Shown here piece after piece: positions 1 through 10,004 of a stretch of DNA of 64,000 nt (positions are counted from its first letter, which is position 1; each line of letters starts with the position of its first letter). The stretch is from assembly GCA_018136815.1 (NCBI GenBank), contig CM030941.1, forward strand, positions 2,045,582 to 2,109,581, given 5' to 3'. Below the pieces are notes generated by a model, which saw nothing but the letters and a program-made list of their open reading frames with translations, was not told the origin of the DNA and did not search any database. The position numbers and the translations under genes were made by a program. Origin of the DNA: Isochrysis galbana (lineage: Eukaryota > Haptophyta > Isochrysidales > Isochrysidaceae).

Positions 1-2574
1 CATTGACTTGAAGACGCGAGCGGCCGACTCAAGAGCGGCACGACGTCCGGGTTCTTGGGAGAGCCATTGACTGCTGACAGCGGAGAGGTACGTGCAGGGC
101 GGGTGGGCGATGACTAGGTCCCAACCTAGGTTTTGGACATGAAGCGCGTCGCCTTGGAAGTGGGGCACGTAATCGATCTCGGAAGGATACAAATCGCACG
201 TAGCTACATCAGCACCGGCGAGTAGGAACATGGAGGAGACGACGCCGCTCGTCTCGCCAACGACGAGAACGCGTGGTGCGTGACAGCCAGACGTCAGCCC
301 GTCTTGGACTCGTTGATTCATCTTCGTGAGCTCAGCGCAAAGCTCATCGAAGTGCTTGGGTAGCGCGGCGGCAGGCGAGGCTAGGGTGCCATTGCGAGGC
401 CGGCGAAGCTCTTGGGCTGCCTCCGTGAGGTGCCGAGGTAATACCACCGCAGAGCCGCTCGCTCGTGCACGAAGAGAGGCGAGAGCGTGGAGAGCGGGTG
501 ACGGGGTATCATCACGGGTGCCGACATCGGAGTTGTTTTGAGAGGAATCGAAGGACTGGATCGCGGACGCATTGATCGCTGCCACGCGCATGATGGTGGT
601 GGCAGTGGTATCGAGAGGCAGGCAGTGCTCGGAGGCGGCGACCGGTGGCCGCAGCGACGTAGGACGAATGGAAGAAGACTCGGATATCGACGACGTAGAG
701 ACGGGCTCGGAGGACGGGATTGACGAAGAAACTCGGAGAAGTGGGGTGTCGGACGGCGGCGACGGACGCCGCGGCCGCGAGACCACCGGTGAGAGACATG
801 AAGGACATGGCTCAGGGACTCGGTTGGGCTGGCTCAATGGGCGTAGAAGCTCGGTTTGGGAGGCCGCCGTTCCTCGACGTGCAGAGGAGTTGTGGTCACT
901 CTCCATGGTCACGTCGGAAGAGGAGACGTCGTTGCATTCTGTCGTCGGCGGGGTCGGCGCCGGCGAAAGAAGGGACGTGGCTGTCGTAGAAGCCGGCTGC
1001 GGGAAAGGCTGGGGCCAGGGTGGTGGCTCTGCGGCAGCGGCTGGCGTGGGTAGTGGCCGAAGAGGTTCTGCAATGCGAAGCATTCTTCGGAGGACTTGGC
1101 TCGGGCTAGCGGGTGGATGGACCGCTGAAATTACGGTGGATTCAGACTCGAATTCGGAAGACTCGGCGACTTGAGAGGGGCTAGGAGACGGCTGTTCAAG
1201 CTCCTCCAGGGCTCTCGGTTGATGGGGTGGCGTGGGAACGCCGGTGGTCGACCGCGGACTCCGCGGTGACGTTAATTTGTACTCGGACTCGGACTCGTCG
1301 TTTCTGGCGTGCTGGACGCCAATAACAGGGCTAACTTTCGAAATGGGAACGGACGGGGCCGGCTCAAAGGTGAAGCCCCCTGGCGTCGCAACCGTCGGTG
1401 AGGACGAAGCTGAAGCTTGTGATGACAATAGGGGCACGGTGGCCAGCACCGGTTGGCTCGGTGCGGCCGAAATCTCGGACTCGGTGACGGGCTTGATTAC
1501 GCGGGCTCGGGATGCACTGTCTTGTGCGATTGGACTCGGACTCGGAACGGAAACGGAAGGGATCGGCTCGGCGGCGTGCAGCCTGCTGGAGTGGCAGGCC
1601 GGCTGCGGCGAGACTCGGAACGGTGGCTCGGACAAGGACACAGTGGCTGTCGTCGAGGGCTTCGGCGTCAGCTTGTGTTTGGACTCGATACGCGGTGGCT
1701 CGTGAAACGGGGCTCGGTTGTGGTTGGAATTCTGGAAGTGACCGGAGATTCCAAATGACTCAGACTCGGGGCGCGGAGGACCGAAGGTGAACACTCCCGC
1801 GGAAGGAGTGGTCGTCGGAGGCTCAGTGAGTGGCTGGAGCTCCGTTAATCCTGCGGTCGACCGCGTGGTAGGACTCGGTGACGTTGTAAACTCGGACTCG
1901 GACTCGGACTCGGACTCGGATGGCTCAGAACGGGGTTTGCTCAAAACAGGCTTGGACTCGGACTCGAAAGAAAGTGGGGAAGAACCGGAGAACTGCGCCT
2001 CCATCGTCGTAGTAATGGAGACTGGTGATACCGGTGATGACTGGACTGGGCTCAGACTCGTAGATGGGCTCGCGGTGGCGTAAGACGAAGAGGGTGATTC
2101 TGAACGTGACTTGGACTCGGACTCGTACTCGGGAGACGTTTTGTGGCTCGGACATGCGAAATTTGATTTGAAGGATTGAAGGTTGGATTGGGCCTGCGGC
2201 GGCTGGATTTTCGCAGACCGTGAGGTCTTGGACTGGGGATGCTTGAGGAGTGGCGGGGGGTAGCGGTTGAGCGGCTTGAGTTGATAGAGAGGCGGTGACG
2301 GTTGACTTGGTTTTGAGGACTCGTGCGTGATATCGAGAATCAGGATGGAATCATCGGCATTGGGAGAAATAGGGGCAATCGGCGAGGAGGCAGGAGAAAG
2401 AGGGGGATGGAGGTGGCAGGGCTTGTCTGAAACTTGGGGAATCTTGGGGTACCGGTTGGAGGCCGTAGAAGTACTCGGCCGTAGCGTAATACGATCTTTT
2501 GGTGGGTGGCGTTCAGGCCCACTACCCTGGACTGGTAGCGGGGTAACAGCGCGGACGTGGGCCCCGCCGGCGAC
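1..2574 (-). CDS. Retroelement post-gag ORF with Ser/Pro-rich tract and DNA-methyltransferase-like domain (partial)
   Basis: This minus-strand frame is open from the codon after the gag stop to the window edge, 858 codons with no stop, and runs off the left side. The first ~740 residues are low-complexity, rich in Ser, Pro, Thr and Glu, with repeated Ser-Glu dipeptides near 1861-1920. From about 300 to 1 the composition changes to a folded domain. It has a glycine-containing loop (VLVVGETSGVVSSMF), then CDLYPSE, HFQGDALHV and WDLVIAHPPCTYLS. That order resembles S-adenosylmethionine-dependent DNA methylases of the phage type, with an HPPC-T motif in the place of the catalytic D/N-P-P-Y/F motif. 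No Asp-Thr/Ser-Gly protease motif is visible in the part present; protease, reverse transcriptase and integrase would lie beyond the edge. The methylase call rests on motif recognition only. The plus-strand Asp-Ser repeat ORFs here are shadows of this frame. Confidence 0.6.
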
Positions 2575-2577
2575 CTA
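2575..2577 (-). promoter_or_regulatory. Single in-frame amber codon between gag and the downstream ORF (candidate readthrough site)
   Basis: On the minus strand the context is CAG TAG GTC GCC. Upstream the frame is open for more than 900 codons, and downstream it is open for 858 codons to the window edge, all in one phase. Some retroviruses express gag-pol by suppressing a stop codon. A single-base inactivating mutation or a sequencing error would look the same in a single copy. Confidence 0.45.
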
Positions 2578-5340
2578 CTGGGCCGGACGGAGAACAACCA
2601 TCGTGCGGAGGCGGCGGTGGACTTCTGGGTCGTTACCACACTCGCCACTGCCGCCTTCGCAGAGAAAACGAATGTATGGTTGGCAAACGACGGGGTTATG
2701 AGCTCCGTCGCCCGTGCCATACTTCCACAAGTCTGCCTCGGGCGTACCAGATGGAGCCCGGGGACGAAAGGCGCAGTACGCGCAGCCGTTGGCGTCGGTC
2801 CACTCCTTGACGTCGCGGTCTAAGTCGTCGAGACGCGGCGCCGTCATGGTGGCATCCGAGGGACGGCAGCGCGTGAGCGCAGCGCGAAGGGCCGGGTGAC
2901 CCGCGTAACGAGAGATTTGCCAGAAGCGGGCTCGCGCTCGAGACCAGCTACCTGGATCCCATTCCGAGAGGCCCGAATCGGCCGGAAGCCCAAGGCCGTT
3001 CGGAGGGGGATCACATTGGCGACGGGAAGACGTGCTTTTGCCGAGGGGACGGTCAAGAAGTGCGTCCGGTAACGGAGACGATGCGGAGTAATTCGTAGGC
3101 GGAGGCGGAGCCCGACGATTGTCAGCGCCAGTCGCCTTGCGGTTCGAGTTGTTGTTTTGCGATTTTAATGCCTCGGCCACCGCCGCTTGGACGGCGGCGA
3201 CCATCGAAGCCGTAGTGTCTGCGGGGTTAGAGGCAGTCTTAGCAACCTTGGCGGTCTTGGTGGACTTGGAAGTAGTCGCCGGCGGCGTCACGGCGGCGAC
3301 CGTGACCGACGCTTGTTGGCCAGCGCGGGCTTGTTCGTACGGGCTCAAGTAGCGCTGGCAGAGGTTGACGCACGAAAGGGCCGAACGAGGGAGCTCGTGG
3401 TTCTCGACGCGGAAGCGAGTCTTCGCAAGACACTCGCCGAACTTGGTCGCGTTATCCACGCCGCGAGCCGCGTCGACCTTGTCGTTCCGAATGATGGACT
3501 CGAATCGTTGATTGATATCGTGCGACATGTTTGGGTGGTCCCAGACCGTCGTGGCATCCACCTTCGCGTCACCCATCTTGCGGACGTACGCGCGCACCAA
3601 ATTCTTGGATAACTCTAAGAGATCGGAGCCGGCTTCACGGGCTACGAGGCGGTCCCACTCCATGGAGGCGGAGTCTTTGGCGAAGCCGGGCACGTTGGCC
3701 GCGAAGGTGGCGTCGCACTTGCGGAGAAGCACGTCGCAGGCCAGCGCGGGATTGAGAGAGAGAACCGGATCTTCGGCGAGATCGAGGAGGAAGGCGTAAA
3801 TCCTTTGGTTGCCGGTGGTGCACAAGTTGGCGGCCGCTAGCAAGGATGTAAAGATTTCACGGTGGTCGCAGCCGAGCGAGAGGGCGCGCTCGAGTGGCTT
3901 GATGAAGGACAGACGAAAATCATTCCAGGAGGTGGCCGCTGTCTGGACGTTGTCCGAGGCCAGGCCCTTGGGGAACTTGATCTCGGAAAGCTCTTTGCCC
4001 ATTCGGACTTGGTGATGGAGGGTGCGGTCGAGGAAGAAGCGGCTCCGAGCCCACTTGGTCACGTGCTCCTTCTCGAAAAACACACGGTAGTGCCAAACAT
4101 TGCCGGCCCGAGAGAGGCCGCCGTTGAGAATGGCGTGGATTAGCTCGAAATCGTCGGAGTTCTTGTAGAGAGAAGCTACCTCATAGGGGGACATGTTAAA
4201 CAGTTGGTCCCATGAGGCTAGGATGACCTCTCGCTCAGAAACATCCCCGGCTAGGCTTGGATCGACGGGATGCCGCCGAGTCGCCGGATTTGGAAGCGAG
4301 CGGAGGCCCGCGACGGTGGGTGGAGGTTGGGGATCAGAAACAGGCTTGACAGACGGGACAGGAACGGGTGTATTGGGTACGGGATCGGAAATCGGATTTG
4401 GCGGAACGGAGAACGGCGCGGCGGGCAAAGGTTGAGAAGGAAACTTGGCCGAGGCAGGGGGAGCACCGATGGAGTTGTCTCCTTCTTCCACAAGCGGTGG
4501 CGAAGTTTCGACTCGAGACGAAGTCGTAGTGCCCGCTTGGCCCTGTAGAATGTTGAGTATCGTGTTGAAGGTAGACCCCACCTCTCGCTGAAATTCTTCG
4601 TGGCGCTGGGCGGCTTGGAGGGTAGAGGACTCGAGGCGGTCGACAGCGCCGCGGAGAGCCTCGATCTGGACTTGTTGGTCCATGATTTGGGCGGCGCCGA
4701 CGGTGGCGGTCGGAGGTGGAACGACGTTACGTTTGGGGTACGAATACGTCGACGGGGGTGGAACAAACTCTTCATATGGTGGGGGCTCGAAAGGAGGGAG
4801 GGACCGGACGGAACCCACATCATCTTCAGCACCAACCACAGAGGGATTGAGAGAGGAAGGAACACTTGGCAAAGGATCAGCGAAAGAAAGGAGAGGAAAG
4901 GCCACCGGTGGAGCAACGGACGAGGCTAGAGGACCCATTCCAGCTCCAGTTGACGGGGTGTGAGTAGAGGCCCGCGGAGGCGGCGGAACTTCGACCGTCG
5001 GCGCGGAGAGGCGAGAGGGGGGGAGAACTGGCTCGGAAAGGCTCTCCTTTGAAGAAGGGAGGGGTCCCACGAGGCTCTCTTCCCCAGGAGACTTCGACCC
5101 GAACAGTTCGGGAAGAGAAGAAGAAGAGACGGGCTCATGACGCGGGGACGATGAAGATTTCTCAAGGGAAGAACTCGACGTGACGACCGGAGCCGAAGGC
5201 GCGAGCGAAGATTTTGTGCTTGTCAGAGCAAGGCTGATCTCACTCTTGGAGATTGCCTGCGAGGGCGCGCCGGCAGCTAGCGCGGAACGCGGTTCTTGTG
5301 GGGAGCTCATGGAGCTTTCCTCGGGGTTGACTACGGGCAT
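2575..5340 (-). CDS. gag: Gag polyprotein of an LTR retroelement
   Basis: A ~920-residue ORF. The first ~300 residues are Pro/Ser-rich. A predicted coiled segment follows around the residues reading QIEALRGAVDRLESS, and then a helical, capsid-like middle. The last 70 residues hold a Cys/His cluster (C-x2-C, then H-x4-C after a long spacer) that could be an extended zinc knuckle. The frame is open from 5574, but the Met at 5340 (MPVVNPEESS) is preferred because the solo LTR at 19.6-20.5 kb keeps the matching MPVICPPRSP and the following LAAGAP motif. The start therefore lies inside the LTR. The ORF ends at TAG 2575-2577, and the same frame continues beyond it. This is a retroelement structural protein; the family (copia or gypsy side) cannot be fixed because pol is outside the window. 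Confidence 0.7.
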   Translation of the reverse strand: MPVVNPEESSMSSPQEPRSALAAGAPSQAISKSEISLALTSTKSSLAPSAPVVTSSSSLEKSSSSPRHEPVSSSSLPELFGSKSPGEESLVGPLPSSKESLSEPVLPPSRLSAPTVEVPPPPRASTHTPSTGAGMGPLASSVAPPVAFPLLSFADPLPSVPSSLNPSVVGAEDDVGSVRSLPPFEPPPYEEFVPPPSTYSYPKRNVVPPPTATVGAAQIMDQQVQIEALRGAVDRLESSTLQAAQRHEEFQREVGSTFNTILNILQGQAGTTTSSRVETSPPLVEEGDNSIGAPPASAKFPSQPLPAAPFSVPPNPISDPVPNTPVPVPSVKPVSDPQPPPTVAGLRSLPNPATRRHPVDPSLAGDVSEREVILASWDQLFNMSPYEVASLYKNSDDFELIHAILNGGLSRAGNVWHYRVFFEKEHVTKWARSRFFLDRTLHHQVRMGKELSEIKFPKGLASDNVQTAATSWNDFRLSFIKPLERALSLGCDHREIFTSLLAAANLCTTGNQRIYAFLLDLAEDPVLSLNPALACDVLLRKCDATFAANVPGFAKDSASMEWDRLVAREAGSDLLELSKNLVRAYVRKMGDAKVDATTVWDHPNMSHDINQRFESIIRNDKVDAARGVDNATKFGECLAKTRFRVENHELPRSALSCVNLCQRYLSPYEQARAGQQASVTVAAVTPPATTSKSTKTAKVAKTASNPADTTASMVAAVQAAVAEALKSQNNNSNRKATGADNRRAPPPPTNYSASSPLPDALLDRPLGKSTSSRRQCDPPPNGLGLPADSGLSEWDPGSWSRARARFWQISRYAGHPALRAALTRCRPSDATMTAPRLDDLDRDVKEWTDANGCAYCAFRPRAPSGTPEADLWKYGTGDGAHNPVVCQPYIRFLCEGGSGECGNDPEVHRRLRTMVVLRPAQ

Positions 5341-6321
5341 GGTGATCGACGCACGACGCACGACGCACGCACGGAGCACGGTGGGCGCGGAAGTGCGGAA
5401 GGAGGCTTGTGGGAGGTGGTGGCAGGCGACTGGGGGTGGCTCAGGCGCGTGCTTGACTTGTATTGACTCGTTGACTCGGGGTATAGACTCGGGAACTCGG
5501 GGGGACTCGCTTGGGAACACGGTGGGACTCGACGAAGTTGCTACAAAAACACTCACAAGAAACCCAAACCCCAACGACCTTGGGCTCAGAAAACTAACGT
5601 AAACACTCCGGAATCATACGATAAACAAACCCTCCCCGTGCGACAAAGGCTGAGGTCGCGATCGCTCGTCATGCGCGAAGAAATACGGAAAGAGAGCGCA
5701 AAACTACGCAAACGAAGGGTTCAAACTATCGTTAAAGTGAAAACTCGTCCGCTGAAGCCAACGCGGAGGGTCGAGGAGAGGTCCAAACTCGCGCGGGGGG
5801 AAGAAGGCGATGTGCAGAGAGACCTTCTAGACAAGCGACGAGCAAGGGGCGACGAAACAAGACGCGAGACGCGAGGCGCGTGCCATTCGTTCTTCCTTTC
5901 TTTCATCGAAACCGCGACGAAACTAACGTTAAACATCGGTGCCCCCTCCGCGAGGATCGCGAAGAAGAACGGACGAGATGGAGGCAATCATCGAAGGAAC
6001 CGCGAGAGGAATCGAAGCGAGGGGGGGAACAACGACGGCCGGAGGAAACGAACCGCGCGCGGGGGAGAAGAGAACCTCGCGCGGGGGGGGGGGATTAATA
6101 TAACGGCCGGAGGCGACGGACGGCACGCCGAGGGAAAGAACCTGCCGCGGGGGGGGCGAGGGACCGAGGGCACGGCGGGGCAGCGTGGGAGGGCGCGAGG
6201 CCGATCTCGGAGCGAGATCGCGTCCTTTCCCTCGCGGAGCGCGGAGAGACCCCCCACGAGATATCTTGGGACCGGAGAATGTTTTGGACGAATCTTCTTG
6301 CCGTCGGCCGAGGAGAGGCGG

Positions 6322-6357
<36 letters not shown>

Positions 6358-6624
6358 TCGCAGAGCGACTGCAGAACGAGAAGTCGAAGTCATGCCGGTT
6401 TATTACCTTAAACGAGCCAACAATTATAGTAACAGCAAAAACAAAATTCGAATCGCAAATTTCGAGACCAAAATCTGCAAACCTGGACTTGAGACCATGG
6501 GGAATCCGAATCTGTGTGTCTTGTGCGTCAGTGGCAACACGGGGAACTGTTCAATTGTAATTGTGAGCGCGTACCTTACACGAATATTCATGCCTACAGC
6601 CTTCAGATGGGCAGGAATACAACA
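5221..6624 (-). repeat. LTR of the gag/methyltransferase retroelement
   Basis: Read on the minus strand, this segment begins TGTTGTATTCC (at 6624) and ends GCTCTGACA (at 5221). The boundaries come from alignment to the solo LTR at 19627-20497, which begins TGTTGTATCC and ends GCTCCGACA between 5-bp duplications. The two share blocks near 6440-6510 and 5221-5290. This copy is longer (1404 against 871 bp) and carries a GA microsatellite at 6325-6355. It contains the gag start codon at 5340, 120 bp before the LTR end. I find no convincing primer-binding site beginning TGG just inside the LTR. Confidence 0.6.
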
Positions 6625-7167
6625 CACCTTTCTTCCTCCCAGGCGCCTCGCAAATAGGTTTAATTTGCTATCTTCCCTGCGCTTCTTTATCTGCCTCTGG
6701 GGGCAATCATGTTTAATTTGCAATCTCATCGCATCTTCCCCTTAGGCACATCGCACTCCTTTCGTCTTATTCGGTAGGTCTCTTGGAATCCTGCGTAGCA
6801 AGATTGCCCCTCGTTTCCGTTATCGTGCGATTCCCGTTCCAGACAAGATCGCCGACAGATCGCCCTTTGATCGTCGTCCGTCGTTGTCTGATCGGAGTGT
6901 TTGGGTTTGATTTCAGTCGAGTTATGTGAGAAAGTTGTGGGGCGAGAGTTGGGGTGTTTTTCCTGGGTGTCTCTGTCCGTCGTCCTGTCGTCAGTCGTCA
7001 TCCGTCGTCGCTCTCGCTCTCGTCGCTCTCGCTCTCGTAACACTCATACCCTACAGCCTCGCCTCGCCTCGCCAGCCCCTGCCACCACAGCCCTCCTCTC
7101 ACTCACCCTCGCCTTTCCGTCAGGGGGACCACCCCCCCTATCGTAAGTTACATTTACACCGCACCAA
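6625..7167. other. Flank between LTR and first GC-rich repeat; no gene seen
   Basis: Mixed-composition DNA with short overlapping frames and CGTCGTC/CTCTCG-rich stretches near 6870-7040. Nothing here resembles a known domain. Confidence 0.4.
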
Positions 7168-7750
7168 CTATCAGTAAAACTGATAGGGTCATGGGGGCCC
7201 CGTGCCCCCCCTCCTCCATCGCAGACACCCCCTGGGTGGGCCTGCACACTCAACCTCAGCCCCTGCCTGCTGGCAGTTCGCTCTTCTCTTCATCATTCGG
7301 CATTTATCGTTATAATTCTCTGCTTTCTCTCGTTCTCGTTCTCGGTTAAAAGCTTCGCGTGGACGCATAGGACCTTGGGTTGTGGAGCGCCCTCTCTCTT
7401 TCTTTCGAAGAGAAGGGCTGGCCCCTCGTGGCCAGCCCATCGCTCCAACCCCCCCTCCCCCCCTGGTCGACAGGCAGACAGTTGCAGCGTGGGGGCCCCA
7501 AAGAAAGGCGCCCAGGAGCGCCAGCGAGGGAGAGGCAGGGGAGGCCCAGGGCCCAACACCAGCCTCGCCTCGCCTCCTCTGCCCACAGCCCTTCGTTCGC
7601 CGTTCGTCCCTAGTCCAAACACCCATATGGGGTTGCCCGACCCAGTCCAGAATTTCATTCACCCGACTCCCGGCGGGGAGGAGGGCCAAAGCGCCGCGCT
7701 AGCCGCCGGTGCCGCTCGCGACGGAGTGGCTAAGAGCCCGCTCCGGCCAC
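7168..7750 (+). repeat. Hairpin-headed GC-rich repeat, copy A
   Basis: Starts with the hairpin CTATCAGT-AAA-ACTGATAG (7168-7186). A GGGGGC/GCCCCCC hairpin and an ATG near 7191 follow (reading MGAPCPPSSIAD). The shared module CGCCAGCGAGGGAGAGGC is near 7517. The segment around 7460-7560 closely matches 35700-35800. Family boundaries are approximate. Confidence 0.6.
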
Positions 7751-7779
7751 GCTCGACTCGACGTAATTACGGAAACCTT

Positions 7780-7920
7780 ATAATATTCTTACCGCACACA
7801 CGGCCATAGACCCACTACTTTCACGCAACTAGCAAACTTTCTACATCCCCGCTCCCCCGCCCTTCCCTCCCCGCCATCAGGCGGCTCCCCCGTGCGAGAT
7901 CGCTCCACACGAGCATGTTG
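7780..7920 (-). repeat. SINE-like element, diverged copy
   Basis: Resembles the 63574 and 35220-35355 copies in the stretch with CTTATAATATTCTTACCGC, a purine-poor middle and the CGGCTCCCCCGTGCGAG end. The A-run is reduced. No target duplication was found. Confidence 0.4.
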
Positions 7921-8487
7921 AAATATCGACAAAACTAAGACTATCACACACACATGCAACTATGCCTGTTGCACAGCGCGTGTGCTCGAGAAAAAGAGAG
8001 GAGGATTTATGGCAAAACGATGCGGCTTCTCACTGCTAGTTGTACTCACCCGTGATCCCGAGATCGCAAGCACCGTGAATGCAAAACATGTGGGTGAGGA
8101 GAGTGTCAGGCATGAACATGGAGGCGGCACCTCAAACAACAGAAGAGGCAGAGTAACAGGCAACAAGCAAGTTACAAGTGCAGTAGCTCGTTGCGCTTGC
8201 GAAGCCTCGAAAAGCTCTATCTTTACCGCATTCCATCTTGATCCACCAGCATTGACTCCTGTCAGCCTCAGCTCTCGAGTGGAAGGCCAACTGATACAAG
8301 CCCTTCCCATCCGATGGCCCAACGCAACCTCGACTATCTCAACAGGTAGGATGGTGAGTCGCTAATACCGGCGCCCTTGCCATATGAATTATCGGCATAG
8401 TCACCGCTGACAATTGCTGCAGCTCGCGCAGCACACCACACCCCGAGCCATCTCGCGCATCGAGCGTGGTTTCTCACGCCCAATCCC
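7921..8487. other. Region downstream of ARL2BP; no gene assigned
   Basis: Both strands carry an ORF of about 120 codons (7982-8365 +, 7960-8322 -). Neither has a recognisable domain. The minus-strand one could be the 3' untranslated part of the ARL2BP transcript. Confidence 0.35.
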
Positions 8488-9135
8488 TCATCCAGGCGAT
8501 ACGGCCGAGGTGATGCTGAGATTTAGGTCAGGGATGGCGATTCCGTCCTCCTGCTCCTCCACGTGCATTTGCAACGGCGCGCCAACCAGACAGAGCGGCC
8601 CCTCCGCACCCGCATCGCACTTCATACCATGCTTTTCGGCGAGCATCATCTGCCGGAACGCCTCAAAGTCCCCGAATGCGCCAAGCATGTCCAGATCCAG
8701 GCTTTCGGCAATGGTGGCTGGACCCCGCTCCATGAGCGCTTTGCAGAAAGCCGGCATGTCGAAGCCCGGTAGTCTGGAGGAGAGCTCCACCTCAATATAC
8801 TTCTCCATTATCTGCACATATTGCTCGAATATCGTCGTATAGACCAGCTTGTTCTCGTCGCCATCATCGAACTCGCCACAATTTTCGGCGATGAACGCTC
8901 CAACCTTCTGTGTGAAGGTGGGCTCCATCATCACCTGCTCGAGCTCCATGATAGCGGCGTCGAAAGCTGAGTCGATTGGTGCAGCGCTGCTCGCCAGGAT
9001 CTCCTCCTCGCCCTCGTCAGCCGGCGCGTCCGCTTCCTCCTGGTCAATGCCATCGACCACGTCGTCATCGTGACCAAAGCCGTCGAGAAGGTCGACCTCT
9101 CTGTGGCTCTGCTTGGCGCCGTTCGGGTGGAGCAT
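8488..9135 (-). CDS. ARL2BP: ADP-ribosylation factor-like 2-binding protein (BART domain)
   Basis: Intronless ORF of 215 residues. Residues ~1-50 are acidic. Residues ~55-150 match the ARL2BP/BART fold: FDAAIMELEQVMMEPTF, then ENKLVYTTIFEQYVQIMEKY, then ELSSRLPGFDMPAF, then MLGAFGDFEAFRQMML. Human ARL2BP has the parallel ENKLIYTPIF, EKYIEEQL, FNMAAF and MLLTFTDFLAFKEMFL. In that family the domain binds GTP-loaded ARL2/ARL3 and helps cilia- or mitochondrion-linked functions. The C-terminal IPDLNLSITSA parallels the human LDLSSGLVVTSL tail, so the gene probably ends here. The Met at 9135 is the first in frame; the region upstream is a G-rich flank. Confidence in the family is high. Confidence 0.85.
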   Translation of the reverse strand: MLHPNGAKQSHREVDLLDGFGHDDDVVDGIDQEEADAPADEGEEEILASSAAPIDSAFDAAIMELEQVMMEPTFTQKVGAFIAENCGEFDDGDENKLVYTTIFEQYVQIMEKYIEVELSSRLPGFDMPAFCKALMERGPATIAESLDLDMLGAFGDFEAFRQMMLAEKHGMKCDAGAEGPLCLVGAPLQMHVEEQEDGIAIPDLNLSITSAVSPG

Positions 9136-9540
9136 ACTCGAGCGGAGAAGGCGGAGTGCGTGTGCGCCTGACGGCCGTGCCGTTGGCGCGCGGGAGGGTG
9201 GGAGGGAGGGAGGGAGGGAAGGGGGTGTGGCGGGGAAGAGGAGAGGAGAAGAGAGGGCGAGGGGGAGAGAGCGCGCGGGGAGCGGGTTCCGGGGGGGGAG
9301 GGGCGCAGGGGGCGGCCGAGGGAGGGTCTCCTCAGTGGAAGAGGAGGAAGTAGGAGTAGAGTAGGAGAGAACGGGGGAGGGAAGAAAGGGAGAACCTGGG
9401 GGACGAGGGGGAGGGGGGGGGGGGGAAGGGGGGGGGAGGGGAGCGCGCGGAGAGAGGGCGGCGGGGAGTCGAGGGATGGGAGAGTGGGCCGTTGACGCCC
9501 CCCCCCCCCCGCCGGAACGGAGAGAGCGGGAGCGTTAGAA
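9136..9540. other. G-rich upstream flank of ARL2BP
   Basis: Strong purine asymmetry: GGGA repeats at 9197-9225, G-runs of 9-13 bases at 9403-9437 and a C-run at about 9497-9510. No coding sequence is apparent. Its position suggests that the promoter of the minus-strand ARL2BP gene lies within or near it, but I see no defined element. Confidence 0.4.
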
Positions 9541-10004
9541 CTTATAGCGTCGTATCACATCTTGACATCTTGTTAGCTACTCGTAGCATCCCTAGCCACG
9601 CATGCGCCAACCGCGCACACACCCCATCGCGGGGGAGGGGCTCCGTTGCCGTCGAAGGGCTACGGTCCCGCAGCACTAAGGTTATACTAACACAACAATA
9701 AAACTCTGACGCTCCCCCATCGCCAAAGGCGAAACCCTGATTCTCCCAATCGTTGCCATTCCCGAGAAAGGTACAAGCTTACCTTCGAGGCTGAAATGTG
9801 CTCAAGCGTCAAAGACATAGGCCAGCAACGATTCTTCGCCTAAGACCTAAGACGGCGGCATCCAAACCTGTAACATTCCTGCGTCGTGACCCAGCACCTG
9901 GTTGCCTAGTTGAGGTTGAATGAAGTGGAGGCTATTACCAAGCAAGTGACATGAAACATGAAGTCAGAGAATGGGGCATGCGGGGTTAAATCCAAGATGT
10001 TGGA
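9541..10004. other. Region beside the copia relic, possibly its 3' untranslated/LTR remnant
   Basis: Non-coding on both strands. It lies directly downstream of the end of the copia coding relic on the minus strand, where a 3' LTR would be expected. No second LTR copy is present in the window to confirm it. Confidence 0.3.

Noticed and set aside
326-2083. Several plus-strand ORFs with Asp-Ser repeats at 0.3-2.1 kb
   Set aside because: They are the complement of the long minus-strand Ser-Glu/Ser-Pro-rich retroelement frame, which has no stop and continues into a recognisable domain.
5341-5574. gag start at the first Met (5574)
   Set aside because: The related solo LTR conserves text from the Met corresponding to 5340; the residues upstream are not conserved.
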